Source of the DNA: Numidum massiliense
GTDB lineage: Bacteria; Bacillota; Bacilli; Thermoactinomycetales; Novibacillaceae
Length of the DNA stretch: 64,000 nucleotides
Direction of reading: 5' to 3'
Assembly (NCBI RefSeq): GCF_001375555.1
Contig: NZ_CTDZ01000009.1
Location: 496,001-560,000, forward strand
Part shown: in pieces, positions 36,489-44,864 of the stretch
How the letters are laid out: each line of letters starts with the position of its first letter
Position numbering within the stretch: position 1 is the first letter of the stretch
The notes under the pieces: model-generated
Database searches by the model: none
What the model saw: only the letters and a program-made list of their open reading frames with translations
Told to the model about the DNA's origin: nothing
Translations under genes and position numbers: made by a program

Positions 36489-37427
36489 TTACTCGTCGCG
36501 CAACGACGTACCTGTTAAATTGAGAAACACTGTCTCTAGTGAGGGGCGGACGACTTCGAGTCTTTTCACGGTAAACTTTCGTTCGATTGCAGTGCGCATC
36601 ACGTGTTGCATCGTCTCTTGCACGGCATCACTCTCTAACTTCCAGCCGCGGCCTTGCGCGGTCGCTTTTGTCACCGCTCGGAACTGCGGTAACTGCTCCA
36701 TGTTACCCGCTTCTAAATCGTCCGCCTCAAAGTAGATCGCGTTCTCGCCGTAGCGCTCCAGCAATTCGTGCAAGGCGCCTTGGGCGATGACGCTGCCGCT
36801 GTCGATAATCGCGATTTCATCGCAAAGGGCTTCCACTTCTTCCATGTAGTGGGTCGAGTAGACGATCGTCACCCCTTCCGTTTGCAACTTGCGAATCATG
36901 TCAAAGATCAAGTTGCGCGACTGTGGATCGATCCCGACCGTCGGCTCGTCGAGGATGAGCAATTCGGGGCGGTGGAGGAGAGCAGCGGCGATGTTTATGC
37001 GTCGCTTCATCCCACCGGAAAAATTGCGTACCGGTTGTTTCGCGCGGTCGGCAAGGCCGGTGAACTGTAACACGTCGTCAATGCGCGCCTTCAGTTCCTT
37101 GCCACTCATCCCGTACATTTCGCCGAAAAAAATGAGGTTATCGTAAGCGGTAATTTTTTCATACAACGCAATCGCTTGTGGGACGTACCCGATTTTGCGG
37201 CTAATGTGTCGGCGTTGTTTTTCGCTGTCAAACCCGAGGACGTTGGCCGTACCGCTGTCAGCGTCGACAATGCCGGTCACAATTTTCATCGTCGTCGACT
37301 TTCCGGCACCGTTCGGCCCGAGTAAGCCGACACACGACCCGCGCCGCACGGAAAAGGTCACGTCGGTAAGCGCGCGTTTGCTACCGTATGCCTTTGTTAG
37401 TCTGTTTACATGTAAAACTGTTTCCAC
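36489..37427 (-). CDS. ABC transporter ATP-binding protein
   Basis: 312 residues from GTG 37427, which has GGGAG eight bases upstream; an in-frame ATG five codons earlier overlaps that site. Walker A GPNGAGKST, signature FSGGMKRR, Walker B LLILDEPTVGID and switch histidine in YSTHYMEE are all intact. The C-terminal about 90 residues are the regulatory extension of DrrA/NatA-type exporters. It energises the permease downstream. Confidence 0.93.
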   Translation of the reverse strand: METVLHVNRLTKAYGSKRALTDVTFSVRRGSCVGLLGPNGAGKSTTMKIVTGIVDADSGTANVLGFDSEKQRRHISRKIGYVPQAIALYEKITAYDNLIFFGEMYGMSGKELKARIDDVLQFTGLADRAKQPVRNFSGGMKRRINIAAALLHRPELLILDEPTVGIDPQSRNLIFDMIRKLQTEGVTIVYSTHYMEEVEALCDEIAIIDSGSVIAQGALHELLERYGENAIYFEADDLEAGNMEQLPQFRAVTKATAQGRGWKLESDAVQETMQHVMRTAIERKFTVKRLEVVRPSLETVFLNLTGTSLRDE

Positions 37428-37566
37428 AACTTTCACTCCCATATCGTTTTGTTTATGTTCAGTTAACGGAGCGGCTAAATCTTTATGCTGCAGTTGCGTA
37501 CTTCCAGCAGTCCGCGCGGTTTATGTTGCACGGGCGAACGCATGTCGCGGGACGTTCACCGTAACA

Positions 37567-38346
37567 CTATATGTCGAGATGCCGTTCGAGGACGCGCGCC
37601 GTCGCACGGACGAGGCAATAAGCGGCAAGCCAACTCGCGGTGACGACGAACGGTAGGCCGGGCGGATAAGGGAACGACGCGGTGACACTTTCCGCACCGG
37701 AAAATAGGAGAAACAAATTGTGGGTGTCGTCGGCGCTCCCAAAGTAAGTGTATAGCCCGCTAGCTGCGAGAAAAAACAAAATCCACAGCAGTGGTGTGAG
37801 CGGCTTTACCCGCGACCTGCCGACGATTCCGATGAACATACCGAGGGCGATCAGGAGCGGATAGAGCGCGATCAATATAACCGACCACGATGCGCCTGTT
37901 AACAGGAATCGAATGAGTGTGTCAGCGTCGACCACATCACTCGTTACGGCGGTATATGCACCAAGAATTGAAGCTACCGCAAACGAGACGACAGTAACTA
38001 GTAACGCTTGTAACAAACTCGCAACATATTTTGCGGCGACGAGATGGAGGCGCGAATGCGGGAGCGCTAACCACCAATCGCGCGTACCGTTTTTCCATTC
38101 GCGTATCACGTTACCGTAACTAATAAAGAAGGCCATGTAAGGAAAGCCGAGCGTGAAATACCAAACGTTGTGCAGCTTGACGCTGCCGGTGTTTATTAAA
38201 TACGTCCAGAGTGGCAGCCATAACAGTGTGAGTAGAATCGCGTAAACGAACCACCACTTATTTCTGCCCTCTCGGTAATGCTGTCGCTCGTGGCGCCACA
38301 TATACTCGTGCTGGAGCAGTGGAAGAAACACGCGCTGTTCCGGCAT
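37567..38346 (-). CDS. ABC-2 type permease subunit (YtrC/YtrD-like)
   Basis: 259 residues with six helices and few charged loops. The N-terminal LLQHEYMWRHERQ and the YGNVIREWKNGTRDWWLALPHSR segment resemble membrane subunits of exporters governed by YtrA-type repressors. The ATPase gene lies 83 bases upstream and the GntR gene beyond it. Substrate unknown; relatives respond to cell-wall antibiotics. Confidence 0.78.
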   Translation of the reverse strand: MPEQRVFLPLLQHEYMWRHERQHYREGRNKWWFVYAILLTLLWLPLWTYLINTGSVKLHNVWYFTLGFPYMAFFISYGNVIREWKNGTRDWWLALPHSRLHLVAAKYVASLLQALLVTVVSFAVASILGAYTAVTSDVVDADTLIRFLLTGASWSVILIALYPLLIALGMFIGIVGRSRVKPLTPLLWILFFLAASGLYTYFGSADDTHNLFLLFSGAESVTASFPYPPGLPFVVTASWLAAYCLVRATARVLERHLDI

Positions 38347-38429
38347 AGCAATACCTCCTCATAATAACGAACAGTGTCCCTATGGACCGGACTTAAGTAA
38401 ACGTCTCAAATCGTCTATATGACAATGAG

Positions 38430-39137
38430 TTACAAGCGATCGCGGAACGTTTCTCTAAACAGAGAGTCCATCGAACCGTGTGCGCGGCGTAAGTCGTCGA
38501 CGTCGCCGGCTAATTTCACCTTGCCACGGTCGAGAAAGACGACATGGTCGAATAGGCTTTCCACTTCGTAAATGTCGTGCGTACTAATTAGGATTGTCTG
38601 TTCACTAGTCCCGATATGGTCGATTAATCCCCTCACGATGCGGTCGCGCGAAACGACGTCGATGCCGGCGAACGGTTCGTCGAGCAAGAGCAGTGGCACG
38701 TCGCGAGCGACACACAAAGTGAGCATGAGGCGCGCTTCTTCGCCCCGCGACATGCCGGCTGCCCGCGATTCCAGGTCGATGTGCATGAAGTCGGCCAGCT
38801 CCTCCGCTTTTTCCGCGTTAAAACCAGGTAAAAAGTGGGCTGCCCACTGGAAAGCGTCGCTGACGGTGTGATCGGGAAACCAGCGCGCCCGGTCGGGTAA
38901 ATAGGCGATTTTGCCGTTCGTTTCCCATCCCGGCGGCTGACCGAGTACAGAAATGTCGCCGCTGTCGGGCCGGCTTAAGCCCATCGTCAAACGAAAAAGC
39001 GTCGATTTCCCCGAGCCGTTCGGACCGAGCACGCCGCTGACGCGGCCACCAGGGATCGCTAACTCGAGAGAGTCGAGCGCGCGCTTGGCGCCGTATGTTT
39101 TCGTGACGTTGTGGCAGTGCAAGGCATAGTCGGTCAT
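38430..39137 (-). CDS. ABC transporter ATP-binding protein (YtrB-like)
   Basis: 235 residues. Walker A GPNGSGKST, signature MSRGEEARL (a variant of LSGGQ), Walker B LLLLDEPFAGID and STHDIYEVE switch are present. Gene order GntR-ATPase-permease matches Ytr-type exporters. It starts three bases after the regulator stop. Confidence 0.9.
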   Translation of the reverse strand: MTDYALHCHNVTKTYGAKRALDSLELAIPGGRVSGVLGPNGSGKSTLFRLTMGLSRPDSGDISVLGQPPGWETNGKIAYLPDRARWFPDHTVSDAFQWAAHFLPGFNAEKAEELADFMHIDLESRAAGMSRGEEARLMLTLCVARDVPLLLLDEPFAGIDVVSRDRIVRGLIDHIGTSEQTILISTHDIYEVESLFDHVVFLDRGKVKLAGDVDDLRRAHGSMDSLFRETFRDRL

Positions 39138-39140
39138 GTT

Positions 39141-39557
39141 TTAATTTCCCTCCTCTGTGTTGTCAATGCCTGTTGACAATCCCTTTCGTAGGACGTACGA
39201 CTGGATATCGGCCCAATCGTATCCTAAGCGGGCCATCTTCGTAAGAAATTCCTCGATCAATTGCTGGGCTAACGCCGTGCGAAAGGCGTGCACGCGTTCT
39301 TCCGAGGTCGTAATAAATGTGCCCTGTCCACGGCGCGTCTCGGTTAGCCCGTCGCGCTCTAACTCTTGGTAGGCGCGCATGACAGTGTTCGGATTAACTT
39401 TCAACGCGTGCGCCATCTCGCGCACGGACGGTATTTTCGCCCCCAACGCAATCTCCCCTTTAGCAACCGAACTTTGCATTTGCTCTAAAATTTGTTCGTA
39501 GAGCGGTTGGCTAAGATCGAGGCGAAACAGTAAGTTGTCAACTCGCCGCTCATCCAT
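39141..39557 (-). CDS. YtrA-type GntR family transcriptional repressor
   Basis: 138 residues from ATG 39557, with GGAGGG upstream; an open frame to 39647 has no site and crosses the promoter. A GntR winged-helix domain (LDLSQPLYEQILEQMQSSV, IPSVREMAHALKVNPNTVMRAYQELERDGL) is followed by the short C-terminal domain of the YtrA subfamily. It should repress its own operon through the inverted repeat at 39602-39626, relieved by a cell-envelope signal. Confidence 0.92.
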   Translation of the reverse strand: MDERRVDNLLFRLDLSQPLYEQILEQMQSSVAKGEIALGAKIPSVREMAHALKVNPNTVMRAYQELERDGLTETRRGQGTFITTSEERVHAFRTALAQQLIEEFLTKMARLGYDWADIQSYVLRKGLSTGIDNTEEGN

Positions 39558-39601
39558 TGGCCACCCTCCGATCAACAAGTTCAAGCGTGTGGTGTGTGAT
39601 A

Positions 39602-39626
39602 AGTGTATTATATCACCTAATACACT
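39602..39626 (-). promoter_or_regulatory. GntR/YtrA operator
   Basis: Perfect 9-bp inverted repeat AGTGTATTA-N7-TAATACACT. It covers the -10 box and part of the spacer of the minus-strand promoter, the geometry of an autorepressor site. The AGTGTA/TACACT half-sites resemble known YtrA sites. Confidence 0.8.
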
Positions 39627-39634
39627 GAGTGCAA
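39607..39634 (-). promoter_or_regulatory. sigma-A promoter of the GntR-ABC operon
   Basis: On the minus strand TTGCAC and TATAAT are 16 bases apart, about 50 bases before the GntR start, overlapping the operator. Confidence 0.7.
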
Positions 39635-39947
39635 GAGTTATTTTCACTCAGCGCACAAAAAAGGCTTTGTTCACAATGGGTTACAACTACGGTAGAGGGT
39701 GCTTTTTGGCCTACCCTTTCTGTACGGCTATAGTATAATGAATACAAATGGAAAGATTTGCGCTGTAGAAACTTTCGACTTTTAGACGGTTGCAACTAGG
39801 CCGTTTAGCTTTTTATGTCTTTTTTTACAATGATTTAACGAGTGATGTGTCATACTTATGCCGTCGCGCGCTGTCGTCGGGTGACAGCGTCACACATATA
39901 GATTGGTGTAATAAAAGGGGGTTACCACGATACAACAAGGGCATGAG
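39627..39947. other. Intergenic region upstream of the ECF sigma factor
   Basis: No gene seen. It holds a CTGAGTG/CACTCAG hairpin, a GGTAG-containing hairpin near 39691-39715, a TATAAT at 39734-39739 without a good -35, and a GAAAC-N14-CGGT arrangement (39768-39790) that could be an ECF-type autoregulatory promoter. Confidence 0.4.
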
Positions 39948-40472
39948 TTGCAGCGCATTTTGTTTGAAATGTTTTATCAACGCGTCTATAAAACGGCCTA
40001 TTACATCGTTAAAGACGAGCATTTAGCACAGGACGTGTTGCAAGATACGTTTATAAAGGCATTTCGCCACATTGAGCAATGTCCGGACGGGGAACGGGCC
40101 GGGGCGTGGTTGGCGACCATTGCGTCGCGCACTGCGATTGATTACATAAGAAAGCAAAAAAGAAGGAACGCTTTGCCCTTCGATAACGTCTTAATAGAAA
40201 ATAATGCTTTTCAGCGGGAAGTCGCTTCTTCGGTGGAGCAAACGGTGGAAGATGCGTTTGCGATCGAAGAAATTTTGCGGGAAATCGATTCGCTTGACGC
40301 GGATTCACGCGTAGTCCTGATTTTGAAGTATTTGCATGAACTGAAGGATCAAGAGATTGCAGAGGCGCTCGATGTAAAACTCGGCACAGTCAAATCGAGA
40401 ATATTTCGCGCAAAACAAAAACTGAGTGCGATACTGCAAAAAAACCGCTTAATGGACGGTGAGAGCTTATGA
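39948..40472 (+). CDS. ECF-type RNA polymerase sigma factor
   Basis: 174 residues from TTG 39948 (AAGGG six bases upstream). Sigma-70 region 2 (VYKTAYYIVKDEHLAQDVLQDTFIKAF) and region 4 (DSRVVLILKYLHELKDQEIAEAL, then GTVKSRIFRAKQKL) are complete. In the same frame, ATA at 39930 has AAAGGGGG at ideal spacing, so the original start may have been an ATG there. The next gene overlaps by ATGA and is probably its regulator. Confidence 0.92.
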   Translation: MQRILFEMFYQRVYKTAYYIVKDEHLAQDVLQDTFIKAFRHIEQCPDGERAGAWLATIASRTAIDYIRKQKRRNALPFDNVLIENNAFQREVASSVEQTVEDAFAIEEILREIDSLDADSRVVLILKYLHELKDQEIAEALDVKLGTVKSRIFRAKQKLSAILQKNRLMDGESL

Positions 40473-41227
40473 ACGATCGCAACCAACGTGCGGGGCAGTT
40501 ACTGAAAGCGGCAATCGAAGAGGGGATGGCGCGGGCGCCTGACGCTCTGCTGCCGAAAGAAGAGGCGTGGCAAAATATAATTGACGCACTCGAGCAACAG
40601 GAAGCCCCGAAGGAAAGGCGCAAGCCCTTCAGGCGGTTCTGGAAACCGTTAGGCATCGTCGTCGCTGCGGCGTCGCTCCTGTTTATCGTGTTCATGTTGC
40701 CGCAGACTGGTTCGGCGTTTAACTGGTTTAAGAATCTTGTTCTCAAACCGGAGGGAGATGGGGTTAGCTTATTCACGTCTTTCGGTTCGGACGAGTCGGA
40801 TGAGGATATCGAGATTGTAGGCGAGAGCGAAGAAGTGAGGACGAAGAGTCTCGAACGGGCGAAAAAAATGACTTCCTTTCAGATTAGGTTGCCGCAATAC
40901 ATGCCGGATGGCTACAAACTGCACGAGATAATGCTCGATGTCATCCCTGGTGTGAAAAGTGACTCGGTGACCCTTTATTATAGGAAAGGGAAAAACACTT
41001 TAGAGATTCGGCAGGAATATTCCGGCGAAGGAGCTGGGACTTACTATTTCAATGGCTCGAAAACAAAGTCGAAGATTGTGCGCATTCATTCGGAGAAAGG
41101 CGCCTTAGTCGAGCAGGAGAACGGGGCTGTCAATCTCGTATGGTTAGCCAATAAGGTAAGTTTTGATATGTCGGGCTATTTGCCGCCAATGGAAATGATT
41201 CGCATTGCCGAATCGTTGCGCCCTTAA
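40469..41227 (+). CDS. DUF4367 domain membrane protein, likely partner of the sigma factor
   Basis: 252 residues, start overlapping the sigma stop. A cytosolic N-terminus (about 1-60), one helix (about 62-80, PLGIVVAAASLLFIVFML), then an external region whose C-terminal part (about 130-250, FQIRLPQYMPDGYKLHEI, GYLPPMEMIRIAESL) matches DUF4367. Such proteins coupled to ECF genes act as anti-sigma factors or sigma-dependent sensors. The role is inferred from position and topology. Confidence 0.8.
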   Translation: MNDRNQRAGQLLKAAIEEGMARAPDALLPKEEAWQNIIDALEQQEAPKERRKPFRRFWKPLGIVVAAASLLFIVFMLPQTGSAFNWFKNLVLKPEGDGVSLFTSFGSDESDEDIEIVGESEEVRTKSLERAKKMTSFQIRLPQYMPDGYKLHEIMLDVIPGVKSDSVTLYYRKGKNTLEIRQEYSGEGAGTYYFNGSKTKSKIVRIHSEKGALVEQENGAVNLVWLANKVSFDMSGYLPPMEMIRIAESLRP

Positions 41228-41235
41228 GCGGGCGG

Positions 41236-41260
41236 GGGACCTATTTTAGGTCCCTTTTTT
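41236..41260 (+). terminator. Terminator of the sigma factor operon
   Basis: GGGACCTA/TAGGTCCC stem, 3-base loop, six T. It abuts the stop codon of the convergent gene. Confidence 0.9.
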
Positions 41261-41787
41261 CAGCTGTAGTAAATCGTGTTGGAATAAGTAGTGCGCGTTT
41301 CGCTCTGTCCTTTCTGATTGACGTAGTGGGTCGCTTTTGTGCGGTATTTCCGCTTTTTTTTCGCATTGAGTATCACTGTTTTACTCACTGAGGAACTGTT
41401 GTGCCGTTCGTATTTCTTTGTCGTAAACACACTTTTCCACTGCTTAGAGGTATAACATTGCAGTGTGTATGTAATGGCGGCGGTGGTTACTTTTGTGGTC
41501 GTTTGTGTCATTCCGCTAATTTGCAGTTTTCCAGCGGTGTTTTTTGATGTTTTGCTCGTGCATTTACTGATGAGGCTTTTAGCGGCGGTTGCCTTCGCAG
41601 GTGAGCTCGCGGCACCGTGTGCGAGTGTATGAGCCTCTTCACCTACCTTCTCTAGCGCCGTTTGTTCCACTTGGTCTGTGTGCGTGGCATCGTCCGTGCG
41701 CATGTCAGTGTCAACGATTTCGTCGCCCAACTCCGCGACGATTTCGACAGCCGGTAGCTCTTCGATACTAAAAATTCTTTTTTTCAT
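41260..41787 (-). CDS. Unrecognised Thr/Ser/Lys-rich protein with leader-like N-terminus
   Basis: 175 residues from ATG 41787 (AAAGGGG 12 bases upstream). There is no signal peptide or membrane helix. The N-terminus MKKRIFSIEELPAVEIVAEL is acidic and leader-like. A small-residue stretch (HGAASSPAKATAAK) follows. The C-terminal 90 residues alternate hydrophobic and polar (beta-rich) with the ending YRTKATHYVNQKGQSETRTT. That ending resembles small secreted proteins of the DUF6147 type, but I am not certain. Function unknown. It has its own promoter. Confidence 0.6.
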   Translation of the reverse strand: MKKRIFSIEELPAVEIVAELGDEIVDTDMRTDDATHTDQVEQTALEKVGEEAHTLAHGAASSPAKATAAKSLISKCTSKTSKNTAGKLQISGMTQTTTKVTTAAITYTLQCYTSKQWKSVFTTKKYERHNSSSVSKTVILNAKKKRKYRTKATHYVNQKGQSETRTTYSNTIYYS

Positions 41788-41832
41788 TTTCGTGGACTGC
41801 CCCTTTCTTGAATTGTATCTTTCTTGAGGTAT

Positions 41833-41861
41833 TGTATAATGGGAAAAAAGTTCCCTCACAA
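41833..41861 (-). promoter_or_regulatory. sigma-A promoter of the 41260-41787 gene
   Basis: On the minus strand TTGTGA and TATACA are 17 bases apart, about 45 bases before the start codon. Confidence 0.6.
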
Positions 41862-42015
41862 ATATAGACGTTTGTCATTGTAAAAGGTTACACTATTGCC
41901 GCATAAACGATTGCTTTCGTCAATGAAAGCAGTTAACAGTTTATACAGAAACATGGGTATAATAATAGTGATAGGCTGGCTAGGGGTAATTGCGTCATAT
42001 GTTCGGGGGCTTGAC

Positions 42016-42044
42016 TGGACAAGGTGCGGCGGTGGTAGGATAAT
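42016..42044 (+). promoter_or_regulatory. sigma-A promoter candidate for the LLM oxidoreductase
   Basis: TGGACA and GATAAT are 17 bases apart, 30 bases before the ATG. Confidence 0.55.
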
Positions 42045-42074
42045 ACGGGTATGGAGTATAGGAGGGGAAGTTAG

Positions 42075-43070
42075 ATGCTGACGTTAAGTATTCTAGACCA
42101 GTCACCGATTTCTTACGGTAGCAATGCGCGAGAAGCGCTACAGCAAACAGTAGAACTGGCGCAAGTTGCCGAGAAGCTTGGCTATAAACGGTTCTGGGTA
42201 TCTGAACACCACGACTCGACGACACTGGCCGGTTCGACGCCAGAAGTGCTCATTGCCCACCTTGCGGCGAAGACGAACCACATTCGCATTGGATCGGGTG
42301 GGGTGATGTTGCCCCACTACAGTGCGTATAAAGTAGCGGAGAATTTTCGCATGCTGGAGGCGTTGTACCCGGAGCGGATCGATCTCGGGGTCGGACGCGC
42401 TCCGGGTGGGATGCCGCGGGCGACAATTGCGCTTAATGGCGACCGAAGACGGAACGTTGACCAATATCCCGATCAAGTTGCACAGTTAAAAGCTTATTTA
42501 ACCGATACATTGCCGACTGACCATCCGCTGCACGGTTTGAAGGTGTCCCCGCTCATCGATACGGTGCCGAAATTATGGCTCCTCGGTTCAAGCGGCGGAA
42601 GCGCGGCCGTTGCCGCAGAACAAGGGGCCGCTTATGCCTTTGCTCACTTCATTAACGGTGAGGGGGGGCAGGCGGCGGTGCAAGCGTATAAGGAACGCTT
42701 TCAACCGTCAGCCTTTTGCGAGCAACCACAGGCGAGTGTCGCCGTGTTCGTCATTTGCGCTGATACCGACGAAGCAGCTGAACGGATCGCATCAAGCCTC
42801 GATCTATCCTTACTCATGCTGGAGAGCGGCCAGCCATCTTTGGGCACGCCGCCGATCGAGATGGCCGAGGCGTATGCATACAGCCCGTTCGAACGCGCCC
42901 GCGTTGCGGCTAACCGGCAGCGCATGGTCGTCGGCAGTCCGCGTACTGTGAAAGACGAGCTGACGGCAATGGCCGCCGCTTACGGCGTCGAGGAAGTGAT
43001 CGCCGTCACGATTACGTATCGCCATGAAGACCGGCTGCGCTCCTACGAATTGCTCGCCGACGCGTTTTAA
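42075..43070 (+). CDS. LLM class flavin-dependent oxidoreductase
   Basis: 331 residues, ATG after AGGGGAAG. It is a luciferase-like monooxygenase TIM barrel of the MsnO8-like group: LSILDQSPISYGSNAREAL at the start, FWVSEHHDSTTLAGSTPEV, IRIGSGGVMLPHYSAYKVAE and IDLGVGRAPGG. It probably uses reduced FMN from a separate reductase. Substrate unknown. Monocistronic, just upstream of the hisS leader. Confidence 0.9.
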   Translation: MLTLSILDQSPISYGSNAREALQQTVELAQVAEKLGYKRFWVSEHHDSTTLAGSTPEVLIAHLAAKTNHIRIGSGGVMLPHYSAYKVAENFRMLEALYPERIDLGVGRAPGGMPRATIALNGDRRRNVDQYPDQVAQLKAYLTDTLPTDHPLHGLKVSPLIDTVPKLWLLGSSGGSAAVAAEQGAAYAFAHFINGEGGQAAVQAYKERFQPSAFCEQPQASVAVFVICADTDEAAERIASSLDLSLLMLESGQPSLGTPPIEMAEAYAYSPFERARVAANRQRMVVGSPRTVKDELTAMAAAYGVEEVIAVTITYRHEDRLRSYELLADAF

Positions 43071-43106
43071 TCTGATCCCACCTTTACAGGTGGGGAGGTT
43101 TAACAG

Positions 43107-43135
43107 TTGACAAATGCACACAAGTTGCCTATAAT
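43107..43135 (+). promoter_or_regulatory. sigma-A promoter of hisS-aspS
   Basis: Consensus TTGACA and TATAAT with 17-base spacing. The start point would be near 43142. Confidence 0.9.
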
Positions 43136-43141
43136 GTGGGA

Positions 43142-43496
43142 CATTATAATTGAACAGTTACTGCCAGTGATGAGAAGAGTAGCTATGTCCACTTAGCGAG
43201 AGAGAGGGTGTCGTAGGCTGGAAGCACCCTTCTAACGTGCCATAGTGAACGACCTCTCGGAGGACTTTCACTGAACCCGGATTGGTGCACTTAAGAGCGG
43301 TAAACTTGGCGGTCCGCATAGAAGCGCAGTGCATAGAATGCCGGCAGTAGGTGACAGCGTCGTCCCGGACGTTACCCGGTTAAAGTGGGAGCAGACTTGC
43401 TCCAACAAGGGTGGTACCACGGGAAATGTGTGCACAATAAGACAAAGTAATCTCTCGTCCCTGACTAAACGAGTCAGTGGCGGGAGATTTTTTATG
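43142..43496 (+). promoter_or_regulatory. T-box leader of hisS-aspS
   Basis: The T-box consensus AAGGGTGGTACCACGG is at 43407-43422. It is followed by a terminator (43449-43493; outer AATCTC/GAGATT, inner CTGACT/AGTCAG, T run), which competes with the antiterminator stabilised by uncharged tRNA. Stem I lies at about 43160-43290. GAC at 43251-43253, in GAACGACCTCTC next to a GAGAGG/CCTCTC helix, is a plausible specifier (aspartate). That fits aspS being in the operon, but I have not folded the RNA. Confidence 0.92.
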
Positions 43497-43585
43497 TTCT
43501 GCACGCGACCCTTTTTCCATATCTGAACATGCGGTAATTTTTCGTTTGGCGTTCGTTGCGAGCTTTTCAAAGGAGGAGATGACTG

Positions 43586-44863
43586 ATGAGCTTTAAAGCA
43601 CCGCGCGGTACAGTTGACCAGTTACCGGGCGAAGTAGAGAAGTGGCAATACGTCGAGGACAACATACGCGCTGTTTGCCGAGCGTTTAACTACGGTGAAG
43701 TGCGTACGCCCATTTTTGAGCACACGGAGCTGTTTCGCCGCGGTGTCGGGGAGACGACCGACATTGTGGAAAAGGAAATGTACTCGTTTCGCGATCGCGG
43801 CGACCGGGATATCACGTTGCGTCCAGAAGGGACAGCGGGTGCTGTTCGCGCCTTCGTCGAGCACAAATACGACAAACAACCGCTCCCGACAAAATGGTAT
43901 TACATGGGGCCGATGTTTCGCTACGAACGGCCGCAAGCGGGGCGAATGCGCCAATTTCACCAGTTTGGGATCGAATTGCTCGGCACGAAAGAGCCAGCTG
44001 CTGACGCTGAAGTAATCGCCTTAGCGCTCGAAGTCGGACGCGCGCTCGGCCTGACACAGCTACGCACGGAAATTAACAGTGTCGGCTGCCACGTGTGCCG
44101 GCCCGTGTACCGCGAAGAGCTGATCGCGTACTATACGAAGCATAAGGACGCGTTGTGTCCCGACTGCTTAGCGCGCCTTCACCGCAATCCGCTCCGCCTG
44201 CTCGACTGTAAAAAAGAACGATGCCGCGCCATTTCCAAGGACGCGCCATCGATTCTAGACTACTTGTGCGACAGTTGTGAGCCACACTTTGCCGCTGTGC
44301 AGGCGCAGCTAAAAGCGATGGACATTCCGTTTGTCGTTAACGACCGCATGGTACGCGGACTCGACTACTACACAGAGACGGCGTTTGAAATTGTCGGTGA
44401 AGGTCTCGGCGCGCAAGCGAGTACGATTTTTGCTGGCGGCCGCTATAACAACCTCGTGCGGGAAATTGGCGGCGACGACTTGCCTGGCGTCGGTTTTGCC
44501 GTCGGGCTCGAGCGGCTCTTGCTGGCGATGGAAAAGGAAGGAGTACAGATTCCGAGCGCGGTTGGCATCGATTGTTACGTCGTCGCGATCGGCAAGGCGA
44601 CGGATGACAAGGCGAGCGCACTCGTGCAGACGCTGCGGCAAAACGGGTTCCGTACCGAACGGGATTACATGGCGCGAAAAATGAAAGGACAAATGAAGGC
44701 CGCTAACCGACTGAACGCGCGCACGGTCGCCATACTCGGCGAAGATGAACTCGCACGCGGCACCGTACAGGTGAAACAGTTGGCGAGCGGTGGGCAAGAA
44801 GAAGTGCCTGTAGACAATCTCGTGCACTATTTACAGCAATGTCTCGAACAGGAGGAACAGTAA
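43586..44863 (+). CDS. hisS: Histidyl-tRNA synthetase
   Basis: 425 residues; ATG after AAAGGAGGAG. Class II motifs: [14 protein letters not shown] at the N-terminus, motif 2 [18 protein letters not shown], the histidine-binding [12 protein letters not shown] (histidine A box) and motif 3 [17 protein letters not shown]-terminal anticodon domain follows (about 330-420). The T-box leader adjusts expression to uncharged tRNA. aspS starts one base after its stop codon. Confidence 0.97.
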   Translation: MSFKAPRGTVDQLPGEVEKWQYVEDNIRAVCRAFNYGEVRTPIFEHTELFRRGVGETTDIVEKEMYSFRDRGDRDITLRPEGTAGAVRAFVEHKYDKQPLPTKWYYMGPMFRYERPQAGRMRQFHQFGIELLGTKEPAADAEVIALALEVGRALGLTQLRTEINSVGCHVCRPVYREELIAYYTKHKDALCPDCLARLHRNPLRLLDCKKERCRAISKDAPSILDYLCDSCEPHFAAVQAQLKAMDIPFVVNDRMVRGLDYYTETAFEIVGEGLGAQASTIFAGGRYNNLVREIGGDDLPGVGFAVGLERLLLAMEKEGVQIPSAVGIDCYVVAIGKATDDKASALVQTLRQNGFRTERDYMARKMKGQMKAANRLNARTVAILGEDELARGTVQVKQLASGGQEEVPVDNLVHYLQQCLEQEEQ

Positions 44864-44864
44864 C

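Noticed and set aside
43071-43100. Terminator after the LLM oxidoreductase (CCCACCT/AGGTGGG)
   Set aside because: A 7-bp hairpin exists but no T tract follows, so it was not annotated as a terminator.
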